Assembly: GCA_965249745.1 (NCBI GenBank)
Contig: OZ252252.1
Location: 2,666,001 to 2,730,000, forward strand
DNA: 64,000 nucleotides
Direction: 5' to 3'
Source of the DNA: JANYHH01 sp965249745
GTDB lineage: Bacteria > Deinococcota > Deinococci > Deinococcales > JAAFIG01
The notes under the pieces were generated by a model. The model saw nothing but the letters and a program-made list of their open reading frames with translations, was not told the DNA's origin and did no database searches. Made by a program: the position numbers and the translations under genes. Of this stretch, positions 55,101 through 62,303 are shown piece by piece (the stretch's first letter is position 1; every line of letters begins with the position of its first letter).

Positions 55101-58100
55101 CTGGGACGCAAAACGAAGGAACGCAAACTGCTCCGCAGCGCGAGCGCCGTGACCTCAGCCAGCTTGACGATGCCGAGCGGCGCGACCGTGGCCGCAACGC
55201 TGATGTACTACGACGCCTGGGACCGTGTGAAGCAAACCTCCGACCCCGGTTTATTCCTCACCAACCTGTCTTACGACCCAGCCGGAAACCTGACAGGCAA
55301 GCAACAACAAGTCTGCCGCGACGCCACCGGCGACTGCGTGGATCACTTCAGCGACGAAGACGGCGGCAACGACAATTACGCGACGAGCAAGTACGCCTAC
55401 GACCACGCGGGGCGCGTCGTGAAAACCACCGATGCTCGAGGCAAAGTCAGCCGCGTGCGGTACAACGACCTGGGCTTACCGAGCAGCGTGATGGACGCTC
55501 GAGGAATCACGACGAAGGTCATGCGCTACACGAAGGACGGCTTGCTGACTGGGCTTTTCGAGCCGGACGCAACGCCAGGCGGCGCGACGTACATCACGGG
55601 TGACGATTACAGCAGTGACCCGAGCGGGTACATCAAAACCAAGAAACTGATCTACGACAGCGAACGCAAATACCCGACCGCGCAGTGCACTGCCAACATG
55701 GACAATTCCGCCGATGTCGCCGCTTGCGGAACCCTCGAGTTTGACTATGCCGGGCGCAACAAGCTCACCAACCTGACCGACGGTGTTTCTAGTGTGGAAC
55801 AGTCGTACAACACGCGCGGACAAATCGTGCGATTGAAAGACGCGGACGGCTTCGAGACGCTCTACAAATACGACGCGTTCGGGCAGCTCTTAGAAGAAAA
55901 GAAACCACCTCGAGTCGTCAACACAGTCACGAACGCCACGGACAGCGCCGCGTTCGGTGCGGGTTTCACGGGACTGGTCAGCTCGTACGCGTACGACAAG
56001 ATGGGGAACTTGACGCAGAAAACGGAGGGCGGACTGGTCACGCAGTACACCTACAACAGCTTGGGGAAAGTCCAAGCCGAAACCAAACCGAAAATGGGCG
56101 CGGTCAGCACGGATCGCAAACTCTACACGTACCGCGTGGACGGCGCGAAAACCGCCGAGACGACCTACGATTACGCGGGCACACTGACCTCAGGGCAATC
56201 CAACACCGTGGATTGCGAGGCGAATCAACCGAACGTCACGGCGGGGAACGCGCAGTGCTGGCAACCCGATGCTCGAGGATTGAATGCGCTGTCGGGAAGT
56301 TTCGGCATTGTCAGCGGCGGGTTAGAAAAAGAACGTGTGCAGTACGACGATTTTAACGGACTCGCTCAACGCTTTAAACGGTCCTTTTTGGGCAGTGCGT
56401 CTGTCTATGCAATCTACAGAAAAGGAACTGGCGCAAGTACGTTCACGCCCAATCACGCGACGTATTGGCGTTACGACGCGAATGGTAATGTACTAAAATC
56501 CTACAAGCGCGCCATAGATACTGCCCGTGTGCCAACGGACACCCTTGCAGACGCCTCAGAGATTCACGAGTACACCTTTAGTCCGACCAACAAGGAAATA
56601 AGTCGCACGAGTACCGTTCGCATTTGGGTGACTCCTCAAACGACCGCAACGCCCCTACTGATCGCTAGTAGCGAAGGAGCAAAACAGAAGCGTGTATACG
56701 CTCCTGGGACGATTTACCCTCAATCAACCACCAACGTTGGTGGGCCAGGTGGCATCGGCGGTTTCACTGACCGAGATCAGATCAGTCAAGTCGTTGTTTC
56801 CGACCGCGATGCACAAACCAATGAGGTGGCACGTCGCACCGAGTACAGCTACTACGCCGACGGCAGCAAACAAAAAACGGCGACCTATGATGCGCTCACG
56901 AACTCCACGACCGCGCTGGGTGAACAAACGTTTAGCTACGACGTTCGAGGACGGTTGACAAACACCACAGATTCAAACGGGATTGCCAGCACCTTCACAT
57001 ACCTCAACACGGGAGAAGTGTCCGAAAAACTGAACGACAATTCATACACTTCGACTCGCACACCAACTGTAGGTGGACTAACGGCGCTGACAACTGGAAG
57101 CAGTGCTGTTGGAAAAAATGGTTGCACAGCGGATAACAGCACCACCAATTGCCCGCTTGAGAAATCCACCCTGAGCTACGATAATAACGGGCAACTCACA
57201 AAATCAGTCAACATTAGTGACCGAAGTGTGTCGAATTTCATTGCATCGCCATTGCGAAGTCTAACCACGACGTATTTTGAGTTCACTGATGGCAACTTGA
57301 CGAAACGGGATGCTGAGGGAACCTCGGAAGCTGTGAATGGTACACAGAAATCCACGCAAACCTACGCCCGAAAGACCGTTTACACCGCCGTTTATGACGC
57401 TAATAATGCGATGTCTTCTGAAACCTTAAGTTCGCTTGACCCGAATGCAACAGGGGTGACGCGCACGTACTCGTTATCCTCGAGAGGAATGCGGTTGGCT
57501 ATGAACGGGTCTGATGGAGCAAATCCATTAAATGGCGCGAGCAAGCGCTATGACGCTGAGGATCGCGCGGCTGACTTCCAAAGGCTTTCCTATGAACCCG
57601 AAGCAAAGGAATACGCTTTTGGACTTTATGTCGGTTCCAAAGCGGCTGAATACAAAGCGCAAAATGTGCTCGCTCTGCGCTACGATCCGGCTGGCAATCT
57701 TGTGTTAAGCGCTTCTGCAACGTTTAAAGAAAACATTTGGGGAGGCACTGTTTACCCAGACCTTCAATCCAAATCGAACTCCAGCATCTTTTTGGATGGC
57801 AGTGTTCACACCATGCATTCCTTGTCTTACTCCTCCGTGCATAATCTCAATCGTAGCATTACCTTTTATCTGATGTCCTTCGCCACGCCACCGGTCGTAA
57901 CGCAACTTCCTAAAGAACGCGATGAGACTTTCAGTTTGGCAGATGGTGTGCTGAACGAAGACCCAAACTTCGCGCTTTTCACCCCCTTCGCTGCTCCCAA
58001 CACCGACTCGAGCGCCACACCACTGCAAGCGCCTGTTACACCGCTCTCTACGCAAGTCCGCGTTGACCCCAGCGCGATCCAAGCGCCTGGCAGCAATACC

Positions 58101-59936
58101 CCACCCAGCACCGATCCCGGCGGCATCACCCCACCCGCCTCGAGCACAACCGCGCAAAACTCGCAAGCCACAAGCTTCTCGAGCGGAGCATCCCTGGCGC
58201 AAAGCACGGGCGTCTCGAGTCAAAATGTGTCCAGTCCAAGTGTCGGTGTGCAAGCCTTCAGCGTCTCGAGTGCCACCACCACCGCTGCTTCAACCTCGAG
58301 CAATGCAACAACGGCAAGCAATAACAGCAAGCAAGTCTTCTCGAGTCAAATCAACTTAGAAGCTCCAAGTTCCGTGCTGCCGCCAAGCATCACACCACTG
58401 AGCGCCTCGAGCATCACATCTCCCTCGAGCTTATTGATCGTCACACCGAACGCGGGTGAAGTCTCGAGCATCGTCGCACCGGGTGCTGGTGTGCCGAGTG
58501 TTGGTGTGAATCCCTCGAGTGGAGCGAGTACGATTGTGCCACCGAGTGGGAGCGTGAATGATCCGACCTCGAGTGTCACACCGCCAGGAGGCTCGAGTGG
58601 TGCGATTGTCCCGCCGGGGGGCAGTGTGGGCGGCTCGAGTAACAGAGTGAAACCACTCGGGACTTATAATCCAGTAACAGGTAAATGTGTGGAAATTGAC
58701 TGGAACACAGAACAGTGTGACACAGACAAGGATTTAGATACGAAAGCAAACAATCTTGAAGCTGCCGCAGCGGGCGCTTCCGGTACTAAAAGAGAAGAGT
58801 ATCTCCTCAAGCTTGAGGAGATAAGGCTACAACAAAATATTAGAGTGCGATTCGGCATAGATAATAGATTAGCAGATAGTATTTTTAAGGGTATTGTTGG
58901 ATCTGAAATGTATTCAGAAGATTTCTCTCACGCAAAGAACGGCGGCTCTTCACAATCCCTTAAATTCTTGAAGGATTTAAACTATTTAATTGTTCATGGG
59001 AGCACTGGCAGGGATTTCCTTATGGGATTAGCCTCTTTTATGACAAATTATAGAATCGGTGTCGATCAAGCGGGTAGGCCATACTTTTATTTCACTGGAG
59101 GACCATACGGTTTCAAAAATGGACCTTTTGCCGGATTTAACAGTAGCGAGTTGTCTACCTATCAAATAAGTTTTGGTAATCTAAATGTTTATTTAAATGG
59201 AAGTACTAAGATTATTTCTCAGATCTTTGGAGCTGCAAACCCAGGAGACATCATAGGCTTCTTGGTTGCATCTACCAATGGAATGACTCCAGGTATTCGC
59301 TTAGCAAACGGTGAGTGGGTGCTTTCAAAATTTTTGAAAATTAGTCATGGTTTCACTTTGAATAGCTATCTAACAAAGAGAAATCCGAGTGTTATTAGTA
59401 AACCCACCAATCCATGTGATATTGGTTTGAATGCACCGGCGACATTAAACAGAGATATCGGTGATTCAACGAAAGGAAGTTACAAATTCGATTTTGATGC
59501 TGCGATGGAAATTGCAGAAAACTCTCGAGCCGTAACTTTTGATTATAATAGGGCAGGTCTCTTGTTCGGGAGCTTGAAAATCAAGGGTGTAGTCGAAATT
59601 CTTGCGCCGTTTGGCAACGATGGCATGTATGACATACTCAACCGTACCGGACTTCAATCCGATGGCAATTTAGGCTACGGGGGATATTATGAAAACTACG
59701 GCAATTTTCTCTTTGGAGCGGTAGGGGCTAAGGCTGGATTAAGTTTAGAGGCAACTTTAAAAATACAAGGTTTTGGGCAGCAAACGAATGGTGGTCAAGG
59801 AAACACGTACAAGTATGGAACGTACCCGACGATAGCTGGAGGTCTTTTCGGAGGCTCAGGCTTTTACGGTGATGACCCGAGAGACCAATTTTGGACCACT
59901 CGAGGTTACGAATTTATCAAAGGTAAATGCAGATGA
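49194..59936 (+). CDS. Giant secreted YD-repeat (Rhs-type) polymorphic toxin, plus arm
   Basis: 3580 residues; ATG 49194 has GGGGGGAAA upstream. A signal-like start (VSLTLAVLYTVACNAPYAAMAQ) precedes GFGDLADAVNLANGNVY, shared with the minus-arm giant. A beta-rich shaft domain (FTLTSGDGSGQEF...) and first YD repeats reach about 495. About 500-1540 are an array of roughly a dozen Ig-like repeats. YD repeats resume at about 1545-2910. The linker is about 2915-3154. The tip, about 3155-3580, has the Cys/coil pre-toxin region and ends GGYYENYGNFLFGAVGAKAG...FYGDDPRDQFWTTRGYEF, closely resembling the bacterial toxin 44 family as I remember it. A lipoprotein gene overlaps the stop. Confidence 0.87.
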   Translation: MNRVFLRPSLTTARRRVSLTLAVLYTVACNAPYAAMAQQSVSRPGLGVSAMPLEVSRFDAPGFGDLADAVNLANGNVYVEGAGVARNNQGDGTAFGADGWQLSGTLRLGGYSRTMTTLPDRFTLTSGDGSGQEFTRATPDYMRVPSWIRRYQNATPATNYSFYRSAPIPGTTYSPAWLVLVKRGADAVAQHYDASGTRRTFFRDGEYLDYAQSLSQQFRSASASFSSSEGDATGAPRTEFVYTTPAGRISTVTDEYGRTTSYTWNADGLASITYLSDRASPPRSTGFTYEPLSLGNGNTVRVISSMTFNANDGAIGTISRTTGFEYSVIQLPDLSRRVLLSAVKRPAPSGQVTMRYGYEPGGTRVCAVEENRSGPGSAPSCSAAGTAELRTSYTYATSPITGGVQVTVVKTPKTGVAKTSVYHHDLASRLRQRDDTDANADASTSALRITKYGYLRNGSLGSLEEPIGKTTHYVYDDRGNLLKTKVYASPTANPQVVTVGSIRVAAPVTELIAGQSVRIGAFAQGDAAAQGLAWTSSVGSVTTDGTYTAPKPLNGATSVTITAQSKAVPSITAQVTLPLRAITVTPTLPTTALDSGESVLLSADVTNDLSRAGVTWTATSGNIAAAGAGWRFIAPQVATTTAVTLTARSITDPSISATGTITVRPTILTLRAPASSDTTLTAGTAQVLRFAAALENNQGSRAVTWSLTGPGTLSSDGVYTAPTAITAGTSAVVKATSVADATKTVSATITLIPPTMTEILPGTSFYTNAPVQFVVGVNNDTNNAGVTWSITSGGGSINSSGYYTPPVLTPGGSFNLIVRATSVADSRVFKDRTGQVVYSAEAILISAQTYKTVRFVNPYDVTDWEVYPNQKVQLSGRVPGLTYENTFTWTVISGGGSISSDGVYTAPPVFPSTSVVIRATSSITPNRAGTITLLTKQPIVTISGPSTLVGGSSAQLSANVQFDFLGNGVSPVTWRLSGSGTLSPTGLYTRAPFLDTGATITATTASGASGTLTISGLTSGSFPNYLYGPDKYVPGTKIAFSFYFPYTTGTVTWSTTAGTISSDGVLSLPITQTANGVIVTATQGVNRATRTLNNVNLDSGYNSKDSMSGAFPAPFHTFIPPPAGNVERGEKLRLSAIFQGDLLNRGATWSFVSGYDYGTIDSNGVFTAPIADSNPVTFPGSARTIKATARSIAFPDRSVGLEFIVNPTLTGILSTAITTKHVLGRNYQILLDNYGDYSNRGVLWKTTGTGQAVTNSIGVYRTDVFPAPNNTAASVNIEGNRGANVSSISLQFSRINVTLKTPTTTVRPGESLPLSAGLENDDSNAGATYSVTSGIGSVSSTGVYTAPATVAGMSDIPVIVTATSVTDPLSTGSVTLTLQPIRVSITGSSSAVSGQSLVLGNRVENDRTGSGVTWTTSAGSVDANGVLTAPAASADTTVTVTATSKADTTKNATFTVTIKAPRVLLANPVPSGESVTDGSLLIIGAAVLNGTGTPALSVNTGAISGAGGYTLPAPLIAATTTVTANLAGGIGATSSFAIAPFVDPGEASTAPYRQRTYSYDTDQRETLAVMPAISSTAPVPYDYSETSLKAEYTDATAVTVSGQTFTYLTGVKRRTMLGTTEQFRTEELYSAGGLLTQSLRTTANASEERKNVFTYRGSSGTRSVYADQLEQTVETGTGSLTRTTEYTLDALGRTVSRRELNVIAGVVQTSGADETQTRTTTTSYNGFDQVLSQTVSVGASQPEAKTGFTYYASGEPKTSWQGTADNLTTYEYYAAGTADAGRLKTVKKGEGTSGAITKTRETTAYTYDSFGRPTATTLDADSTGTSYDTFDRVVRVSKSDGGFTRTRFDATGAVSQVDSSDPVSGTTLRVTRSNDSFGRASSVTTLGTNAGGATTTYLMTADYDPYDHLVRTTDGRLADVGVVGNAQTSYFKYDSFGRLTAQLGAELSGNAAPGYTDARRPYMEYEYDLLGRKTKERKLLRSASAVTSASLTMPSGATVAATLMYYDAWDRVKQTSDPGLFLTNLSYDPAGNLTGKQQQVCRDATGDCVDHFSDEDGGNDNYATSKYAYDHAGRVVKTTDARGKVSRVRYNDLGLPSSVMDARGITTKVMRYTKDGLLTGLFEPDATPGGATYITGDDYSSDPSGYIKTKKLIYDSERKYPTAQCTANMDNSADVAACGTLEFDYAGRNKLTNLTDGVSSVEQSYNTRGQIVRLKDADGFETLYKYDAFGQLLEEKKPPRVVNTVTNATDSAAFGAGFTGLVSSYAYDKMGNLTQKTEGGLVTQYTYNSLGKVQAETKPKMGAVSTDRKLYTYRVDGAKTAETTYDYAGTLTSGQSNTVDCEANQPNVTAGNAQCWQPDARGLNALSGSFGIVSGGLEKERVQYDDFNGLAQRFKRSFLGSASVYAIYRKGTGASTFTPNHATYWRYDANGNVLKSYKRAIDTARVPTDTLADASEIHEYTFSPTNKEISRTSTVRIWVTPQTTATPLLIASSEGAKQKRVYAPGTIYPQSTTNVGGPGGIGGFTDRDQISQVVVSDRDAQTNEVARRTEYSYYADGSKQKTATYDALTNSTTALGEQTFSYDVRGRLTNTTDSNGIASTFTYLNTGEVSEKLNDNSYTSTRTPTVGGLTALTTGSSAVGKNGCTADNSTTNCPLEKSTLSYDNNGQLTKSVNISDRSVSNFIASPLRSLTTTYFEFTDGNLTKRDAEGTSEAVNGTQKSTQTYARKTVYTAVYDANNAMSSETLSSLDPNATGVTRTYSLSSRGMRLAMNGSDGANPLNGASKRYDAEDRAADFQRLSYEPEAKEYAFGLYVGSKAAEYKAQNVLALRYDPAGNLVLSASATFKENIWGGTVYPDLQSKSNSSIFLDGSVHTMHSLSYSSVHNLNRSITFYLMSFATPPVVTQLPKERDETFSLADGVLNEDPNFALFTPFAAPNTDSSATPLQAPVTPLSTQVRVDPSAIQAPGSNTPPSTDPGGITPPASSTTAQNSQATSFSSGASLAQSTGVSSQNVSSPSVGVQAFSVSSATTTAASTSSNATTASNNSKQVFSSQINLEAPSSVLPPSITPLSASSITSPSSLLIVTPNAGEVSSIVAPGAGVPSVGVNPSSGASTIVPPSGSVNDPTSSVTPPGGSSGAIVPPGGSVGGSSNRVKPLGTYNPVTGKCVEIDWNTEQCDTDKDLDTKANNLEAAAAGASGTKREEYLLKLEEIRLQQNIRVRFGIDNRLADSIFKGIVGSEMYSEDFSHAKNGGSSQSLKFLKDLNYLIVHGSTGRDFLMGLASFMTNYRIGVDQAGRPYFYFTGGPYGFKNGPFAGFNSSELSTYQISFGNLNVYLNGSTKIISQIFGAANPGDIIGFLVASTNGMTPGIRLANGEWVLSKFLKISHGFTLNSYLTKRNPSVISKPTNPCDIGLNAPATLNRDIGDSTKGSYKFDFDAAMEIAENSRAVTFDYNRAGLLFGSLKIKGVVEILAPFGNDGMYDILNRTGLQSDGNLGYGGYYENYGNFLFGAVGAKAGLSLEATLKIQGFGQQTNGGQGNTYKYGTYPTIAGGLFGGSGFYGDDPRDQFWTTRGYEFIKGKCR
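50690..53820 (+). repeat. Ig-like domain array within the plus-arm giant, with AT-rich middle
   Basis: Successive 80-100-residue units share GxxVxLxAxVxND...AGVTWTxTSGxGSISSxGxYTAP...VTATSxxDxS. The outer units are GC-rich like the host. Units between about 51390 and 53140 are visibly AT-rich, with only one CTCGAG, near 51583. Confidence 0.85.
57960..58650 (+). repeat. Toxin-linker repeat, copy 6 (full, variant A, in plus-arm giant)
   Basis: From SATPLQAPVTPLSTQV to VGGSSNRVKPL. About 14 CTCGAG in 630 bp by hand count, one per 45 bp. Differs from variant B in the middle (SSNATTASNNSKQVFSSQINLEA). Confidence 0.9.
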
Positions 59937-60364
59937 TCTCGAAAAAGTTGCTACCCATCTTTTTTTGTATGACTTTGGTTTTTTCTGGATGCTCACAGGA
60001 TAAAATTATTTCTTTTGATGAAGCAAGGAAAATTTTCAACAGTAATTCTAGCAACCTTCAATACATTGTAAATTTCATGAGTAGCAATAAATATACTGGA
60101 TTAGATTCGCATTCTGTAAGTAAAAATCAAAAAAAGTTCAAACTTCCTTCAAATTTTCGGATTCCAAACTGGCTGAATCAGGTTGCAATTGCAGATGAGC
60201 CAGGAACATATCGTTTTATCTTCAAAGGTAACTTTGGACATGGAACAGAGCACGGTCTTTACTACTCAAACTATCCTAAACCCGATGCAACAATGAGAAA
60301 GTACTATGAAACTGTGTTTAAAAAAATTAAAACGGATTGGTACTATTACATAGTAACCTACTAA
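59933..60364 (+). CDS. Putative immunity lipoprotein
   Basis: 143 residues; ATG 59933 overlaps the giant's stop (ATGA). Clear lipoprotein signal (LLPIFFCMTLVFSGC) then a soluble domain (IISFDEARKIFNSNSS...GNFGHGTEHGLYYSNYP...TDWYYYIVTY). AT-rich. Being directly behind the toxin tip, it is the likely immunity protein. Its lipid anchor places it outside the cytoplasm, which implies that this tip acts on the envelope or is stopped there. No family recognised. Confidence 0.65.
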   Translation: MISKKLLPIFFCMTLVFSGCSQDKIISFDEARKIFNSNSSNLQYIVNFMSSNKYTGLDSHSVSKNQKKFKLPSNFRIPNWLNQVAIADEPGTYRFIFKGNFGHGTEHGLYYSNYPKPDATMRKYYETVFKKIKTDWYYYIVTY

Positions 60365-60529
60365 AACAATTATTTCTCACCTATGTACTGATTAGCTTTA
60401 GTTCTACATTAATCGAGCTGTTAAATCATTAATATTGGCGATCCCGGACATGTGCTTTCTAAACTCATGGTGGCACAAAGCTAACTACTGGACAAAATTG
60501 GGATCACATCGTCCGTGTCAGGTTGCGTG

Positions 60530-60587
60530 GGGCACAGCAAATCTTGAGTTTTGTCCCGTAATTAACAAGATTTGCTGCTGAGTGCCC
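60530..60587. repeat. Long inverted repeat downstream of the immunity gene
   Basis: Perfect 12-bp arms CAGCAAATCTTG (60535-60546) and CAAGATTTGCTG (60566-60577) with a 19-nt loop, extended by GGGCAC/GTGCCC (60530-60535, 60582-60587) after a 4-nt bulge. The remaining 60365-60690 has no gene and only degenerate linker sequence near 60610-60690. It may be a terminator-like hairpin, a recombination site or a small mobile remnant. Confidence 0.75.
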
Positions 60588-60690
60588 TCCATGCCTGGAC
60601 TGGATACTTTTGACTCGAGATGCCTGTGCTCTGCGCAAGGGATGCCCTACTCGAGGTTTAGTCATACAGGGAAATTGATCTTCGTGAAAT

Positions 60691-61040
60691 GCCAGCACAG
60701 CCAGCAGCAATAGCAGTAAGCAAGTTTTCTCGAGTCAAATCAGTCTCGATGCTCCAAGTTCTGTGCTGCCCCCAAGCATCACCCCGCTCTCTGCCTCGAG
60801 CATCACCAGCCCCTCGAGTTTATTGATCGTCACACCGAACGCTGGCGATGTGAGTAGTATCGTCGCACCGGGTTCCAGTGTGCCGAGCGTCGGAATTACG
60901 CCCTCGAGTGGAGCGTCGAGCGTAATTCCACCATCTGGGAGCGTGAACGATCCGACCTCGAGTGTCACGCCGCCAGGAGGCTCGAGTGCGGGGATTGTGC
61001 CGCCAGGGGGGAGTGTTGGTGGCTCGAGTGGTGGGAAGGT
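60691..61040 (+). repeat. Toxin-linker repeat, copy 7 (variant A)
   Basis: Begins abruptly in frame (ASTASSNSSKQVFSSQISLDA) after stop codons and runs to VGGSSGGKVQPLG. Close to copy 6. Confidence 0.87.
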
Positions 61041-61992
61041 TCAGCCGCTCGGTGGGAAATATGATGCTACGGGCGAGTGTGTTCAGGACAAAGTACGACG
61101 TGATTGCACGACATCAAAAGATTTGATGCGGCAATCAATAAAGTTAGCGATCAAAATTGAGCGTGGCCTAGGCACTGAGCAGGACAACATTGATCTCGCG
61201 CGCAACACGACGATCTTGGCCGCTCGAGAAACCATGCCGGATAAAACCGCCGATGATTACGTCAGACGATTGTCAAACTCACCTTTGTACAAATCCCTCG
61301 AGCCGAAAGAACGCTCTCAGATGTGGATTGGTCTCACCCTAGACTTTGCGAACGGTAAGCTTGACAAAGCAGGTTTTGGTGATCGTGTTTACGGTGCTGA
61401 AAACAGCGTGGTGGTGAGGGACGGGAGTGGCAGGATCATTGGCGCGACAGCGATTACAAAGAAGGTCACGGTAAGCTCTGACCCAAGTATCGCAATAGCG
61501 GGTGGATTTGGTAAGGGTGCTAAACCTGGTATTTTTGGTTTGATACTTGCAGCATTCCTAAATTCTTCTACAGAATCAGACGAACGAGCAGCAGCGGGTG
61601 CAACTGCATTGATCAGGGGGATCGCTGTTGTAAGTGCGGCTGGGTTGACTGCACTTGCCATACTCACGAAAGTTACGATTGGGCAGTCCCACGACGACAA
61701 TGTGTATACCCAAACTGTTGGCGATTCGGTAGTAGAAGGCGGTCACGCTCGTACACATGTTGACAAAGGAGAACTAGGACCTGATTTGTTGCCAGGTGCG
61801 ACAGATGAGGAAATACACGATTTAGCAGAAGATGTAGTTGAACATGGCGAAACATTCGTAAAAAACGACGGCCGAGTAGGTTACTATGATCCAGACACAG
61901 GAATAATTGTAATATACAATCCGAATGGCTCATCAACTATGTTCAAGCCCGATAACGGAGATCGTTACTGGGAAAGATGGCAAGTACCATGA
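60763..61992 (+). CDS. Headless toxin cassette with possible RNase-type tip
   Basis: 409 residues from an internal GTG in the linker; no ribosome site, signal peptide or YD repeats, so probably a silent donor. The linker is 1-95. Then comes a Cys-x-Cys/coil region and the pre-toxin motif (NSPLYKSLEPKERSQMW, near 170). A hydrophobic stretch (ALIRGIAVVSAAGLTALAIL) precedes the tip. The last 70 residues (DEEIHDLAEDVVEHGETFVKN, GRVGYYDPDTGIIVIYNP, TMFKPDNGDRYW) match the general pattern of CdiA/Rhs RNase tips, where a GRxxYxDPxTGxxVIxxP strand pair is followed by F+P. Confidence in RNase activity is moderate. Confidence 0.65.
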   Translation: MLPPSITPLSASSITSPSSLLIVTPNAGDVSSIVAPGSSVPSVGITPSSGASSVIPPSGSVNDPTSSVTPPGGSSAGIVPPGGSVGGSSGGKVQPLGGKYDATGECVQDKVRRDCTTSKDLMRQSIKLAIKIERGLGTEQDNIDLARNTTILAARETMPDKTADDYVRRLSNSPLYKSLEPKERSQMWIGLTLDFANGKLDKAGFGDRVYGAENSVVVRDGSGRIIGATAITKKVTVSSDPSIAIAGGFGKGAKPGIFGLILAAFLNSSTESDERAAAGATALIRGIAVVSAAGLTALAILTKVTIGQSHDDNVYTQTVGDSVVEGGHARTHVDKGELGPDLLPGATDEEIHDLAEDVVEHGETFVKNDGRVGYYDPDTGIIVIYNPNGSSTMFKPDNGDRYWERWQVP

Positions 61993-61999
61993 GGTATAT

Positions 62000-62185
62000 A
62001 TGAGATTGGTTAATAAATCCGACAAACAAGTGACTATCGAATTTCATATTGAAGAAATCAAATCTATCAGGCATCTAATGCTAGAGGCGTCATATGCTTT
62101 GGGAGAAGAAATCTCAGCTAGAGCAGGAATTGAACCGAAACTCGCCAAAAAACTATTTGACGAATTAGACACGCTAATTTACTAG
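62000..62185 (+). CDS. Putative immunity protein for the 60763-61992 cassette
   Basis: 61 residues (MRLVNKSDKQVTIEFHIEEI...KLAKKLFDELDTLIY), 7 nt after the toxin stop, with AGGT before ATG 62000. Small, acidic and helical, without signal, as expected of a protein that plugs a cytoplasmic nuclease. An ATG overlapping the toxin stop at 61989 opens only four codons and may help coupling. No family recognised. Confidence 0.55.
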   Translation: MRLVNKSDKQVTIEFHIEEIKSIRHLMLEASYALGEEISARAGIEPKLAKKLFDELDTLIY

Positions 62186-62303
62186 ATATTCTATTCGTAA
62201 ATACGCTTTGAGCTTTCATTGGTATAAAATTTGTGCCATTTTCCACATCGTCTATTACTAGATTCCCACGCTTGCTGACCTTCATACATAACGTTGAACG
62301 TTC

